A DNA stretch of 64,000 nucleotides from contig CANPXV010000001.1 in the NCBI GenBank assembly GCA_947586855.1, positions 17,350-81,349 on the forward strand. The letters run 5' to 3'. A program made the translations under genes and the position numbers. The stretch is from an uncultured Clostridia bacterium. Its GTDB lineage: Bacteria; Bacillota; Clostridia; Christensenellales; CAG-314. This document shows, piece by piece, positions 47,128 to 56,146 of the stretch (position 1 is its first letter; every line of letters begins with the position of its first letter). A model generated the notes under the pieces. The model ran no database searches and was not told the origin of the DNA. It saw only the letters and a program-made list of their open reading frames with translations.

Positions 47128-50100
47128 ATGAAAAAATTCGCAATCTTTGCGTTGGCGATGTGCCTGATCTGCTGCTTTGCGGTGCTGATGGGCTGCCAGA
47201 CGCAACACAACACGGGCGATGCGGCCAGCGGCTCCTTTGAGGGAGAGTGGGCAGAGGGCGTGCAGTCCGTAGAGTTTTTGTATGCGGGGGCGGACGACAA
47301 CATCGACTTCCACTCCTATCCGCTTACGGAGAAAAACTACCGCACAAGCGGCATTCTCCTTGTTCAGGGGGCTTACTTCAATGTGCGGGTAACGCTCAAA
47401 CCGGGCTACACGTTTGGCGGGCTGCAGCTTGTCGTGGACGGCCAAACCTTGGAGTATCAAAGCGACCACGAGCGCATCCGTGACGCATCGTTCCGTCCGA
47501 CACAGGAAACGTTTACCATGTCCTTTGTGGGGGCGTCCACCGACGTGACGGGCGGCCTGTCCATAGAGGTGGACGGCGATGTGCAACCCGTGGGCAACAC
47601 CCTCACCGTGGTGCTGGACAGGGAAAACCCGATAACCGTCTACGCAAGGCTGGGCAAAAGCGTGGCCATATATGGCGATGAAAGGGTCATCGAGTGCACC
47701 GTGGACAACAACGAGATCGTCTCCGTGGAAAGCTCCGGCAGCAGCGACATAGATGCGAAATTCCAGATCTTTATGCTGGCGGACGGCACCGCCACGCTCA
47801 CATTCAGCGCAGGCGGCCAAACCTACCAGCTGGTGATTGTGATATCAAGCGAGGGCACTACCACGCCCGAAACGCCCACCAAACCTGCCGAGGTGACGGC
47901 GCTCACCATCAACAGAAAAACCGCCAAGGCCTACCTTGGGTGGGAAAACTACGAGGATATTGTGGTTACCGCCACCTACGAGGGAGAAAACCAAGACTAT
48001 TTGTTGGATGTAAGTTTCAGCGACAACTCGGTGGTGGAGCTGTCTCACGCCATCTATGCCAATTACGACGTGCAAGAAAACCTGCACAACTACAAGATTG
48101 ACCTCAACTACAAAAAGACAGGTAGTTGCACCATCACCGTCAAGGCCGCCGGCATGACGGTAAGCTGCAATGTTACCGTTGTGGACAAACCCGCCGAGGT
48201 GGCAGGCTCGGCCGGCCTGCAAGTGACCGAGGACAGGTACAATAACAAGACAGCCTGGTATGTGACGGGCTTGGGCACCTGCACCGAGACAGATATTGTT
48301 ATCCCCAACGTGTACGATGGGCACCGTGTCATCGGCGTAAAAGCCATTGCTTACCAAGCGCAGAACACGCAAGCGCTGGAAAACGTGAAGAGCGTAAGGC
48401 TGCCCGAAGGTCTGGAACGACTTGAAGCCTACTACGGTTATGGGGCGTTTGAAGGACTGAGCGGGCTTGAAAGCGTCACTTTCTCATCCACCGTGAAAGA
48501 GATTGGCGCATTCAGCTTTGAAGGCTGCACCTCGTTGACTACGCTGGAAGTGCCCGGCACGATAACCACTATCGGTCGATATGCCTTTTCCGCCTCCGCA
48601 ATAGACACGATAACCTTGAACGAGGGCGTCACAACCATTGACAGCTACGCTTTCTACGACTGCGAAAATCTTTCCGTAGTAAACCTGCCCAATAGCTTGA
48701 CAACAATCGAAATGAATGCGTTTAGCGGTTGCTCGGATTTACAAAGCATCACCCTGCCGCAGAGCGTCGAGACAATTGGATATGACGCTTTTTGGGGTTG
48801 TGATGCCCTGGAACAAATCGTCCTGCCGCAAAAAATCAAATCCATTGGATCATATGCTTTTGCGTATTGTGATGCCCTGAAAGATATCACCCTGCCGGAC
48901 AATCTCACCGAGATATCGCAATGTATGTTCTCGAATTGCAAGTCTCTGGCGCAAATCACCATTCCGCAAAGTGTTACAAAAATTTGTTCAGACGCCTTTT
49001 ACTACTGCGAAAAACTCAACAACGTGGTGATACCCAACAGCGTGACGGAGATAGAATCGGGCGCATTTCACCATTGCATCTCTCTGGTTGAGCTGACCCT
49101 GCCACAAAGCGTCACAAAAATCGGAGACAAGGCCTTTTATAACTGTCCCCTGAACGCCGTCACTTTGTACAAAGACACCGAATACGGCGTCGAAGTGTTT
49201 GACGTAGACATAAAAAATGTGTATGTAGATACAATTGCCCTTCTGGCGCAAAAGTTTGGTGCGTTCAGTTTTACAGGAAATTGGTCGGATAATATGGCCA
49301 ATTGCAACGTGTATGTCGGCGCAGATAAGACCTTGCTGACGGGTGCTGTTGTGGTTTCGGGCGTAGAGCAAATCCCCGAACATTTCCTTTGCGGCTATCC
49401 CAAAATAACCGCTGTTTCTTTTGATGGCGTCAGTGTGATATGCGAAGGGGCGTTCGGACATTGTCAAAACCTTTTCAGCGTCGATCTGGAAGGCGTTGCG
49501 GAAGTGCAAAACGCATTTGACTTTTGTGATAATTTGACCTACCTCACCATAACCGAATCTCTCGAAAAACTTGGAGGGTTTTACGACAGCGGCATCGACT
49601 ATGTGGATGTTGACAGCCTAAACCATTGGTTAGAGCTGGCCGAGGACTGGGACGAGCTGGGTTTCACTTTAACAATCAACAGTCAACCACTGCCCAAAGT
49701 GCTGACAATTTCTGGCGTGGAAAAAATCCCGGCACGATCGCTTGCCCAGCAATCTTCGATTGAAGAAGTCATAATTGAGGACGGCGTAAAGGAAATCGGC
49801 AACCAGGCGTTTTATAACTGCTGGGCGATGACAAATATCACATTGCCAAGCACTTTGACGACAATAGCCGACGACGCCTTGGATTCGTGCATTAGATTGC
49901 AGACAATCAATTGCCCCTCCAACGTAGATGTGAGCAATCTGACACTTGTCAACTGTCCGAAATTTAGCGGCACACCATCCGAGGACGGCCGTTACACCAC
50001 CTTTGGGGGCAAGGTGTTCAAAGTGACAGACACAACTTTCTTTGTGGCTGACGAAGATATGCGTTTTTACCAAAGCGCCTTCTCCTCTGCGCTCTCTCTC

Positions 50101-51096
50101 AAATACCTGTACATACCCAATGCAGACTATGCACCGAGCAATATCGACAAAACGGGATTGTTCCTCTTGTACAAGACGGGCGAACCGCAAAACCTGTATA
50201 GAGCAACGGCTGTCAAGCTGGACGAAAAAGATCTGTGCACTGCGGACGGCTGGATATATCAGACGGCCGAGGACGGCAAATCCGTCACGATAAAGGGCTA
50301 CATCGGCGGCGCCGACCAGGACGGCGTTGTCGACGTGCCCGCCACGATAGACCAATTGCCCGTGACGGCCGTGACCTATGTGGACACATTCGGCTGCTTC
50401 TTCAAGGACGGGGACGTGCGCAAAATCACCTTTGACAGCCTCGTGATAAGCGTGGATACCCGCACATTTGTGGGACTGTCCAATCTGGAAGAAATTGCCC
50501 TGTCCGAAAACGTGTTTGAGTGGAAAATTTTGTGCGGCGTGGGCAACAACAATTACATAATGAATATGTTTAAGGACTGCACAAAACTGACGTCGATTTC
50601 TGCTCCCGAAAACAAGGATCCCGCTATTTTTGAATACTCGTCGCAAGCTATATCTGCAACAGGAGATATTTTGACAGTAGTAAAAGCAGCAGCACTAAAC
50701 GATGAGCAACTCGTTGTTACACTACGGCCGCAAAAGGGCAAGACGTTCGACTCCTTGGCGGGACACACCTTTGTATTGTACGAAGCAAGGTTGTCCGGGG
50801 GACTAAGTCCTCAACCTACACAAAAGCGTGCTCTTGATGATACTGCATTTAATCAGCGCGGCTCAACATATAAGTTTGGCGACACCACAGTGGAAATGGG
50901 CAATATCTTGCAGCCCGACAGCGTGCAGGAATTTAGCTACACTGCCCAGGACGGCACACTGACAATCAATATGCCGTCAGGCGGAGTCAACGTCACATTT
51001 ACTTATACAAACACCGAGTTGGTTATGCAAATGAAAATGATGTTTCCGGGCAGCATGGCAATGACCACCGTTGAACTTGTGTATGTAATGGAATAA
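47128..51096 (+). CDS. 1323-aa leucine-rich-repeat (BspA/LRR_5-like) lipoprotein
   Basis: Lipobox LMGC; tandem IGxxAFxxCxxLxxxxLPxxVxxI units; SD aaaggagg. Confidence 0.88.
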   Translation: MKKFAIFALAMCLICCFAVLMGCQTQHNTGDAASGSFEGEWAEGVQSVEFLYAGADDNIDFHSYPLTEKNYRTSGILLVQGAYFNVRVTLKPGYTFGGLQLVVDGQTLEYQSDHERIRDASFRPTQETFTMSFVGASTDVTGGLSIEVDGDVQPVGNTLTVVLDRENPITVYARLGKSVAIYGDERVIECTVDNNEIVSVESSGSSDIDAKFQIFMLADGTATLTFSAGGQTYQLVIVISSEGTTTPETPTKPAEVTALTINRKTAKAYLGWENYEDIVVTATYEGENQDYLLDVSFSDNSVVELSHAIYANYDVQENLHNYKIDLNYKKTGSCTITVKAAGMTVSCNVTVVDKPAEVAGSAGLQVTEDRYNNKTAWYVTGLGTCTETDIVIPNVYDGHRVIGVKAIAYQAQNTQALENVKSVRLPEGLERLEAYYGYGAFEGLSGLESVTFSSTVKEIGAFSFEGCTSLTTLEVPGTITTIGRYAFSASAIDTITLNEGVTTIDSYAFYDCENLSVVNLPNSLTTIEMNAFSGCSDLQSITLPQSVETIGYDAFWGCDALEQIVLPQKIKSIGSYAFAYCDALKDITLPDNLTEISQCMFSNCKSLAQITIPQSVTKICSDAFYYCEKLNNVVIPNSVTEIESGAFHHCISLVELTLPQSVTKIGDKAFYNCPLNAVTLYKDTEYGVEVFDVDIKNVYVDTIALLAQKFGAFSFTGNWSDNMANCNVYVGADKTLLTGAVVVSGVEQIPEHFLCGYPKITAVSFDGVSVICEGAFGHCQNLFSVDLEGVAEVQNAFDFCDNLTYLTITESLEKLGGFYDSGIDYVDVDSLNHWLELAEDWDELGFTLTINSQPLPKVLTISGVEKIPARSLAQQSSIEEVIIEDGVKEIGNQAFYNCWAMTNITLPSTLTTIADDALDSCIRLQTINCPSNVDVSNLTLVNCPKFSGTPSEDGRYTTFGGKVFKVTDTTFFVADEDMRFYQSAFSSALSLKYLYIPNADYAPSNIDKTGLFLLYKTGEPQNLYRATAVKLDEKDLCTADGWIYQTAEDGKSVTIKGYIGGADQDGVVDVPATIDQLPVTAVTYVDTFGCFFKDGDVRKITFDSLVISVDTRTFVGLSNLEEIALSENVFEWKILCGVGNNNYIMNMFKDCTKLTSISAPENKDPAIFEYSSQAISATGDILTVVKAAALNDEQLVVTLRPQKGKTFDSLAGHTFVLYEARLSGGLSPQPTQKRALDDTAFNQRGSTYKFGDTTVEMGNILQPDSVQEFSYTAQDGTLTINMPSGGVNVTFTYTNTELVMQMKMMFPGSMAMTTVELVYVME

Positions 51097-51123
51097 TCCA
51101 CCCCATATCCCCAAAACAAAGCA

Positions 51124-51153
51124 AGCCGACCCCGTCGAGGGGTCGGCTTTTTG
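51124..51153 (+). terminator. Intrinsic terminator
   Basis: agccgaccccgtcgaggggtcggct followed by TTTTT. Confidence 0.85.
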
Positions 51154-51177
51154 TTGTTTTTATCTTGCAATTTGCTG

Positions 51178-52266
51178 TCAGCGCTTGATGTCGTAGCTCA
51201 TGTTCATCAGGTTGCGGATGGTCTGCACGTCGTCGGTGATGTTGGCGTCGCCGTGTATGGTGTGCTTGATGGCGCTGCTGGCCACCGCAAAGTTGACCAT
51301 ATCCATGGGCTTGTAGTTGTGCATCATGGCGTAGATCAGGCCGCTGGCAAAGGCGTCGCCGCCGCCCACTCTGTCCAAAATGTTGAAGGTAAACAGGCGG
51401 CTCTCAAAGGTGTGGTCGCCGTACCACAAAAAGGCTTTGAGGCTGTTTTCGCTGCCGCTGTGGGCGTAGCGGACGTGGCGCCCGATACACTTGATGTTGG
51501 GGTAGCGCTCCACAAACCGTCTGAAAATTTCGTCCTGCTGCTCGTAAGAGGGGTGCAGCGGCACGTCGTCCTTGAAGTCGCCCTTGGAGTGGTCGTTTTC
51601 GTCCCGCCACAGGTGATAGGGCTCGATGCCCAGCAGCACGTCCACATAGGGCAGGCATTGTGTGCAGTAGTCTCGGGCCTGATCCCACGTCCAAAGTCTG
51701 CTGCGGAAGTTGCCGTCGAAGCTGACCGTGAGGCCCTTTTGCTTGGCGATACGGATGCTGTCCATCACCAACTTGGCGCAGCTGGGCGACAACGCCGGCG
51801 TGATACCGCTGAGGTGCAGCCAACTAAACCCGTCCAGCAGCGATTCGAGGTCCACACGGGAGTAGTCGTACTCACTGAAAGCGCTGTGCTTGCGGTCGTA
51901 GGTGACAACGCTGGGGCGTATGCCGTAGCCCGCTTCCAGATAGTAGCTGCCCAAGCGGTGGGTGGGGGTTTCCTCCGGCGTGCTGAGAATGACCGGCGTG
52001 CAGTGCACATCGTTGCTGCGCAACATCCTGATGGCGCTTTTGCCCAGACTGTTGTTGGGCACCACGCTGAAAAAGGTGCTGTCCACGCCCAGATTGGCCA
52101 GCGCCAATGCGATGTTGGCCTCGCTGCCGCCGTAGCTGGCCTCGAAGGTGGACGCCATGCGGATTTTTTCGTAGTTGGGCGGGGTGAGACGAAGCATTAT
52201 CTCGCCGATGGTGATAAATTTGTTTTGTGTGTCGTTATCCTTGGTCAACGGATTGAAGTGCTGCAC
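51178..52266 (-). CDS. PfkB-family sugar kinase (2-keto-3-deoxygluconate kinase-like)
   Basis: YGGSEANIALALANLGV, DRVGGGDAFASGLIYAMM. Confidence 0.85.
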   Translation of the reverse strand: MQHFNPLTKDNDTQNKFITIGEIMLRLTPPNYEKIRMASTFEASYGGSEANIALALANLGVDSTFFSVVPNNSLGKSAIRMLRSNDVHCTPVILSTPEETPTHRLGSYYLEAGYGIRPSVVTYDRKHSAFSEYDYSRVDLESLLDGFSWLHLSGITPALSPSCAKLVMDSIRIAKQKGLTVSFDGNFRSRLWTWDQARDYCTQCLPYVDVLLGIEPYHLWRDENDHSKGDFKDDVPLHPSYEQQDEIFRRFVERYPNIKCIGRHVRYAHSGSENSLKAFLWYGDHTFESRLFTFNILDRVGGGDAFASGLIYAMMHNYKPMDMVNFAVASSAIKHTIHGDANITDDVQTIRNLMNMSYDIKR

Positions 52267-52527
52267 TGCGATGCCTCCTTGATGTGGCGGGCGCCGTCTG
52301 CCCCGACGCTGTTGAGGCGCCCAAAGGGTGGCAAACCCGCCTTTTTCGCCATTATACCACTATTATACAACCCTTGCGCAGCAATTTCAATACCCGACGC
52401 AAAATTTTGCCGCACCTCGCCGGTGAGGCGAGCAGGGGAATAATATTAAGCACTCGTCCAATAGACGAGTGCAGGGTTTTTCAGTAGAAAAGGTTGATTT
52501 TGTGATAATTGTTGGGGAAGAAAAAAG

Positions 52528-53118
52528 CTAAAAGAAAATACCCGAAACAAAAATTTCGATACCTATCGCAAGCAAAATGCAGCCGCCCAAGATCTGCGCC
52601 TTGTTGCCCAGCCGTGCGCCGAATTTTTTGCCCAGATACACCGAGCCAAAGCACACGCCAAAGGTAACGGCGGCGATGATACAGGCGGACGCAAGCGCCA
52701 TCCACCACACGTCGCCGGCAATATCCGCCAGCGAAAACCCCGCCGACAGGGCGTCGATAGAGGTGGCCACTGCCTGCACCAACAGCATGGCGATTGTCAG
52801 TCGGCGCACGCCGCTCGATTGTTGCTCGCTTGGGCCAAAGCCGTCGTACAACATCTTGCCGCCCACCAGCACCAGCAGCGCAAGGGCGATGTAGGGTATC
52901 CAGCGCTCCAACACGGCAAACTGCTCCACCACCAAGGTGACGCACAGCCAGCCCAGCATGGGCATCACACCCTGAAACAGCCCAAAAATGCCCGCCATAA
53001 GCGCCGCACGGCCCCGTTTCATTTGCGGGTCGGCCAGCCCGTTGCTGATGGACACTGCGCAGGCGTCCATTGCCAGCCCAAAGCCCAGCCCGATACTAAC
53101 AAAAATCAGCTGCCACAT
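52528..53118 (-). CDS. mntP: MntP-like manganese efflux protein
   Basis: LGFGLAMDACAVSISNGLA and VATSIDALSAGFSLA paired motifs. Confidence 0.87.
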   Translation of the reverse strand: MWQLIFVSIGLGFGLAMDACAVSISNGLADPQMKRGRAALMAGIFGLFQGVMPMLGWLCVTLVVEQFAVLERWIPYIALALLVLVGGKMLYDGFGPSEQQSSGVRRLTIAMLLVQAVATSIDALSAGFSLADIAGDVWWMALASACIIAAVTFGVCFGSVYLGKKFGARLGNKAQILGGCILLAIGIEIFVSGIFF

Positions 53119-54198
53119 CTAAAAGCTCCACCCCAATACTGTACGCAGCACAAGATAAATCAAGTACAGGGCGTAGAGGGACAACAGCACAATGCCGTGG
53201 GTGCGCCCCAGCTTGCCCCGCAGAGAGAACGCAAACAGCAGCACGGTGACGGCCAACATCACAAACACGTCCACCAGCACCTGGCTGCCCGTTGTGAGGG
53301 GGTTTACCGTTGCCGAAATGCCCAGCACAAACAAAATGTTGAAGATGTTGCTGCCGATAACGTTGCCCAGCGCCAGCTCGTTTTGGCCCTTTTTGGCGGC
53401 GACGGTGCTGGTTACCAGCTCGGGCAGCGATGTGCCCACGGCCACAATGGTCAGCCCCACAAGCGCCTCGGACATATCCCTGTCCAGCCCCAGCGCCGAT
53501 GCGCCCTGCAACGCCAGCCCTTTTGCGCCAAAAACCACCAATTGTCCGCCCAGCAAGATGCCCACAGCGCCCGCAACCACCAGCAAAACGGCCTTCCACC
53601 AGCGCATATCCTTGATTTGCTGCTGCTCGGCGTCCATCTGCTCGGGGTGGCGCTTGGCGGAGACCACCAGATAGGCGACGTAGGCCACAATGCCCACTGC
53701 CAGCACAATGCCCTCCCAACGGGTGATGGCAAGGTCGTGCACGTCGGCGGCAGAGCTCAGCCCAAACAGGCACACAAACAGCACTGCAAGGGCCGTCACG
53801 CCCAACAAAATGGGCATTTCTCGGCGGTTGACGCTGCTTTTTACCGCAATGGGCGTAAACACTACCGAAAACCCCAACACCAGCAAAATGTTGCAGATGT
53901 TGCTGCCCACCACGTTGCCTATCGCCACATTGGCGTGGCCGCCGCCCACAAGGGTGGATACGGAGTCGGATACGGAAACGGCCAACTCCGGCAGAGAAGT
54001 GCCCATGGCAACTATCGTCAGGCCGATGATCAGCGGCGACACCCTCAGCTTGGCGGCGATGACGCCTGCGCCATCCACAAACCAATCGCAAAAGCGCACC
54101 AGACAAAACACGCCCAACGCCAGCCCCACCACAAACAGGGCCAGCTTGATACCGACGTGCAGATCGGCTATCCAACCGTTAAAAAGCTCCACAAGCAT
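53119..54198 (-). CDS. CaCA-family sodium/calcium exchanger-like protein
   Basis: Two repeats: LTIVAMGTSLPELAVSV...GNVVGSNICNILLVLG and LTIVAVGTSLPELVTST...GNVIGSNIFNILFVLG. ATG 54198 has gaggag SD. Confidence 0.87.
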   Translation of the reverse strand: MLVELFNGWIADLHVGIKLALFVVGLALGVFCLVRFCDWFVDGAGVIAAKLRVSPLIIGLTIVAMGTSLPELAVSVSDSVSTLVGGGHANVAIGNVVGSNICNILLVLGFSVVFTPIAVKSSVNRREMPILLGVTALAVLFVCLFGLSSAADVHDLAITRWEGIVLAVGIVAYVAYLVVSAKRHPEQMDAEQQQIKDMRWWKAVLLVVAGAVGILLGGQLVVFGAKGLALQGASALGLDRDMSEALVGLTIVAVGTSLPELVTSTVAAKKGQNELALGNVIGSNIFNILFVLGISATVNPLTTGSQVLVDVFVMLAVTVLLFAFSLRGKLGRTHGIVLLSLYALYLIYLVLRTVLGWSF

Positions 54199-54243
54199 AC
54201 AAAAAGCTCCTCTTTTGCTCAAAAAAACGCCTATTTCATTTCA

Positions 54244-54278
54244 AAAAAAGACCGCACAGCAACAAAAGCTGCGCAGTC
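54244..54278 (-). terminator. Intrinsic terminator inside the leader of the CaCA-mntP operon
   Basis: Minus strand GACTGCGCAGC-TTTTGTT-GCTGTGCGGTC followed by TTTTTT. Confidence 0.75.
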
Positions 54279-54343
54279 TCAATTCCTCTGTATCGCAACC
54301 GAGCGTCGCTCGGCATGTGGGCGCAACGATCGCTCCCGAGAGC
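54279..54343 (-). ncRNA. Candidate cis-regulatory leader RNA; metal-sensing riboswitch possible
   Basis: Between a promoter and an intrinsic terminator; contains TCGGGAGCGATCG, CCGAGC-GAC-GCTCGG hairpin and 3' TTGAGAC that overlaps the terminator stem; genes downstream are CaCA and MntP. Confidence 0.4.
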
Positions 54344-54349
54344 AACTAT

Positions 54350-54378
54350 ATCTTAGCACACAACAGTCGTTGGGTCAA
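54350..54378 (-). promoter_or_regulatory. Promoter of CaCA-mntP leader
   Basis: Minus TTGACC (54378-54373), 17 nt, TAAGAT (54355-54350). Confidence 0.6.
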
Positions 54379-54929
54379 GCAAATGCACGGGCAGCACCGC
54401 CCAGATTGGGAGAAAGCGAGTCCAGCAGCTTTTGCGCAATGTCCACCACTATCCAATCGCCAAAAAAGTTGTGCTTGTAGATGTGGTTGCCCACCCAGCT
54501 GTTGGCAAACCCGTCGCCCAGCAGTTTTTTGGTAAGGGGCAAAAAGCCCTCGCCCGTATCCTTTACCAGCGCAAACAGCACGGCAAACACCAGATACACC
54601 ACCACAAAGCCCATCACGGCGCCAAGCAGCCTGTCCAGCACGCCCACCACGTGGATGTTGCGCAGCAATCGTGCCACCAACATGGCCACCACGCCATACA
54701 CCACAGCGATGAGCAGCGCCGCCACAATCATGGCCAAAGCGTTGCGCAGGTTTTCGTCGCCGATTGCGCCCTCCAACCAGCCCTGCACATAGGGCGCCAC
54801 CACGGCCGTCAGCGAGGCCACGGCTATCACGCCCAAAATGGTAAGCACCTGCTTGATGATGCCCTTGAAAAAGCCCATCACCACGCACAGCGCCATCACT
54901 ATCAAAAAGAAAATATCAATACCGTTCAT
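54375..54929 (-). CDS. CvpA-family membrane protein
   Basis: NGIDIFFLIVMALCVVMGFFKGIIKQVLTILGVI, LDRLLGAVMGFVVVYLVF. Confidence 0.8.
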   Translation of the reverse strand: MNGIDIFFLIVMALCVVMGFFKGIIKQVLTILGVIAVASLTAVVAPYVQGWLEGAIGDENLRNALAMIVAALLIAVVYGVVAMLVARLLRNIHVVGVLDRLLGAVMGFVVVYLVFAVLFALVKDTGEGFLPLTKKLLGDGFANSWVGNHIYKHNFFGDWIVVDIAQKLLDSLSPNLGGAARAFA

Positions 54930-54930
54930 A

Positions 54931-55700
54931 TCAGTCCTTGTCAAAGGCGATCTTGATGTCGCCCTTGCCCACGCTTACCGCAAGTTTGTAGTTGCCGTTG
55001 CTGCTGCGCCTGTCCAGATTGCAACTTCCGCTGCCAGTGTGGGCGTCGATGTCGTACCAATACTGCGGGTGCTCTACACTGCCCTTTACCCAGCCCTCGG
55101 CCACCGTCAGCGAGATATCCCGCACTTCCAGATCGATGTGCACATTGCCCGTGCCGACGTCGACCGTGCACGCCTCGCCTTCCAGCTCGGCCATCACGTT
55201 GCCCGTTTGTGCGGACACCTCTGCACTGCCGCAAAAACAGCCGTCCAACCGCACATCGCCCGTGGTAACTGCCACAGTAGCACGCTTGCCTCGATGTCAT
55301 CCACCTGCACATTGCCCGCACCAACCTTGACGGTCAGCTGCATGGTGCGGTGCTGCAAGTTGTGCTCCGGTATGCCCACTATCAAAAAGGCGTCCTCGTC
55401 CGCATTGCCGTGCTGCGCAATGGTAACATCGCCGTTGTCGATTCGGTACTCGATTGCGGTTGCCCCCTGCACGTAGTCGAGGGCGACGCTGTTGCCAAAC
55501 TCCAACTCCTCCACATACACGTTGTAGCTATCGGCCTGCACGGTGACGCTGTCGCCGTCAAAGGGGAGATCCCTGTGCACGTTGCAGCGGCGGTACAGCT
55601 TGTCCACATCCACCTCCGCAACCAAATCGCACCCCACAAGGGCGCAAAGGGCAACGGCGCACATTGCCGCCACACATATTGTTGCCAAAAACTTTTTCAT
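54931..55700 (-). pseudogene. DUF4097-like lipoprotein with apparent frameshift
   Basis: Frame 55700-55194 (MKKFLATICVAAMCAVALCALVGCDL...VGAGNVQVDDIEAS) continues in another frame ending 54931 (VAVTTGDVRLDGCFCGSAEVSAQTGNV...GKGDIKIAFDKD). Confidence 0.7.
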
Positions 55701-55755
55701 ATCTACACCTCGCAACAAAAATTTGGTTGCCTGCCTTTTGGCAATCGACACATAC

Positions 55756-55783
55756 ATTATAACACTACTGCGGGCGGTGTCAA
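55756..55783 (-). promoter_or_regulatory. Promoter of DUF4097-like gene
   Basis: Minus TTGACA (55783-55778), 16 nt, TATAAT (55761-55756). Confidence 0.7.
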
Positions 55784-55798
55784 ATGAAATTTTATAAT

Positions 55799-55876
55799 CC
55801 GGCCAGTCGCAAGGCTGCGCTTGCGCCCCGAAGGGGTCGGTTGCGTAGTCAACCGAACCGACTTGCGCTTGGTCGG
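55799..55876. repeat. Structured intergenic element, copy 1
   Basis: Outer stem CCGGCCA/TGGTCGG; inner hairpins CCCC-GAA-GGGG and TCGGTTG-CGTAGT-CAACCGA; 48-nt core 55811-55858. Confidence 0.65.
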
Positions 55877-56008
55877 AAAACTTTCAACTAAACTCTGCAA
55901 TCACGGACCTGCGCCGAGATTGCAGTCCTCCCCGGGGGTGCTGGGGGTATGGGAGACCCCAGTGAAGTTCTGACTGATGAACAACCGTGCAGGTTGTTCC
56001 TTAGTAGT

Positions 56009-56080
56009 CCGGCCAAGGCTGCGCTTGCGCCCCGTAGGGGTCGGTTGCGTAGTCAACCGAACAGCCTTGCGTCTGGCCGG
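56009..56080. repeat. Structured intergenic element, copy 2
   Basis: Outer stem CCGGCCA/TGGCCGG; AGGCTG/CAGCCT; same inner hairpins; core 56015-56062 matches copy 1 at 47/48. Confidence 0.65.
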
Positions 56081-56087
56081 GGGGGGG

Positions 56088-56122
56088 AAAAAACAGAGTC
56101 AACCCCTTGCGAGGTTGACTCT
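56088..56122 (-). terminator. Intrinsic terminator of the Ig-like giant gene
   Basis: Minus strand AGAGTCAACC-TCGCAAGG-GGTTGACTCT followed by GTTTTTT. Confidence 0.75.
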
Positions 56123-56146
56123 TGGTTGGTTTGCGTTGCCTGCGGG

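Noticed and set aside
52451-52478. Strong hairpin GCACTCGTC-CAATA-GACGAGTGC as a terminator
   Set aside because: Stem is strong, but the T-run is offset by AGGG on the plus strand and poor on the minus strand; no clear gene needs it, so I did not list it as a terminator.
52819-54480. 553-aa plus-strand ORF opposite MntP/CaCA/CvpA
   Set aside because: Spans three real minus-strand genes; His/Gln-rich antisense translation.
55971-56004. Possible hammerhead ribozyme (CTGATGA followed by an ACAACC/GGTTGTT stem)
   Set aside because: The required GAAA after stem II is absent (CCTTAG instead) and no matching stem III/cleavage site was seen.
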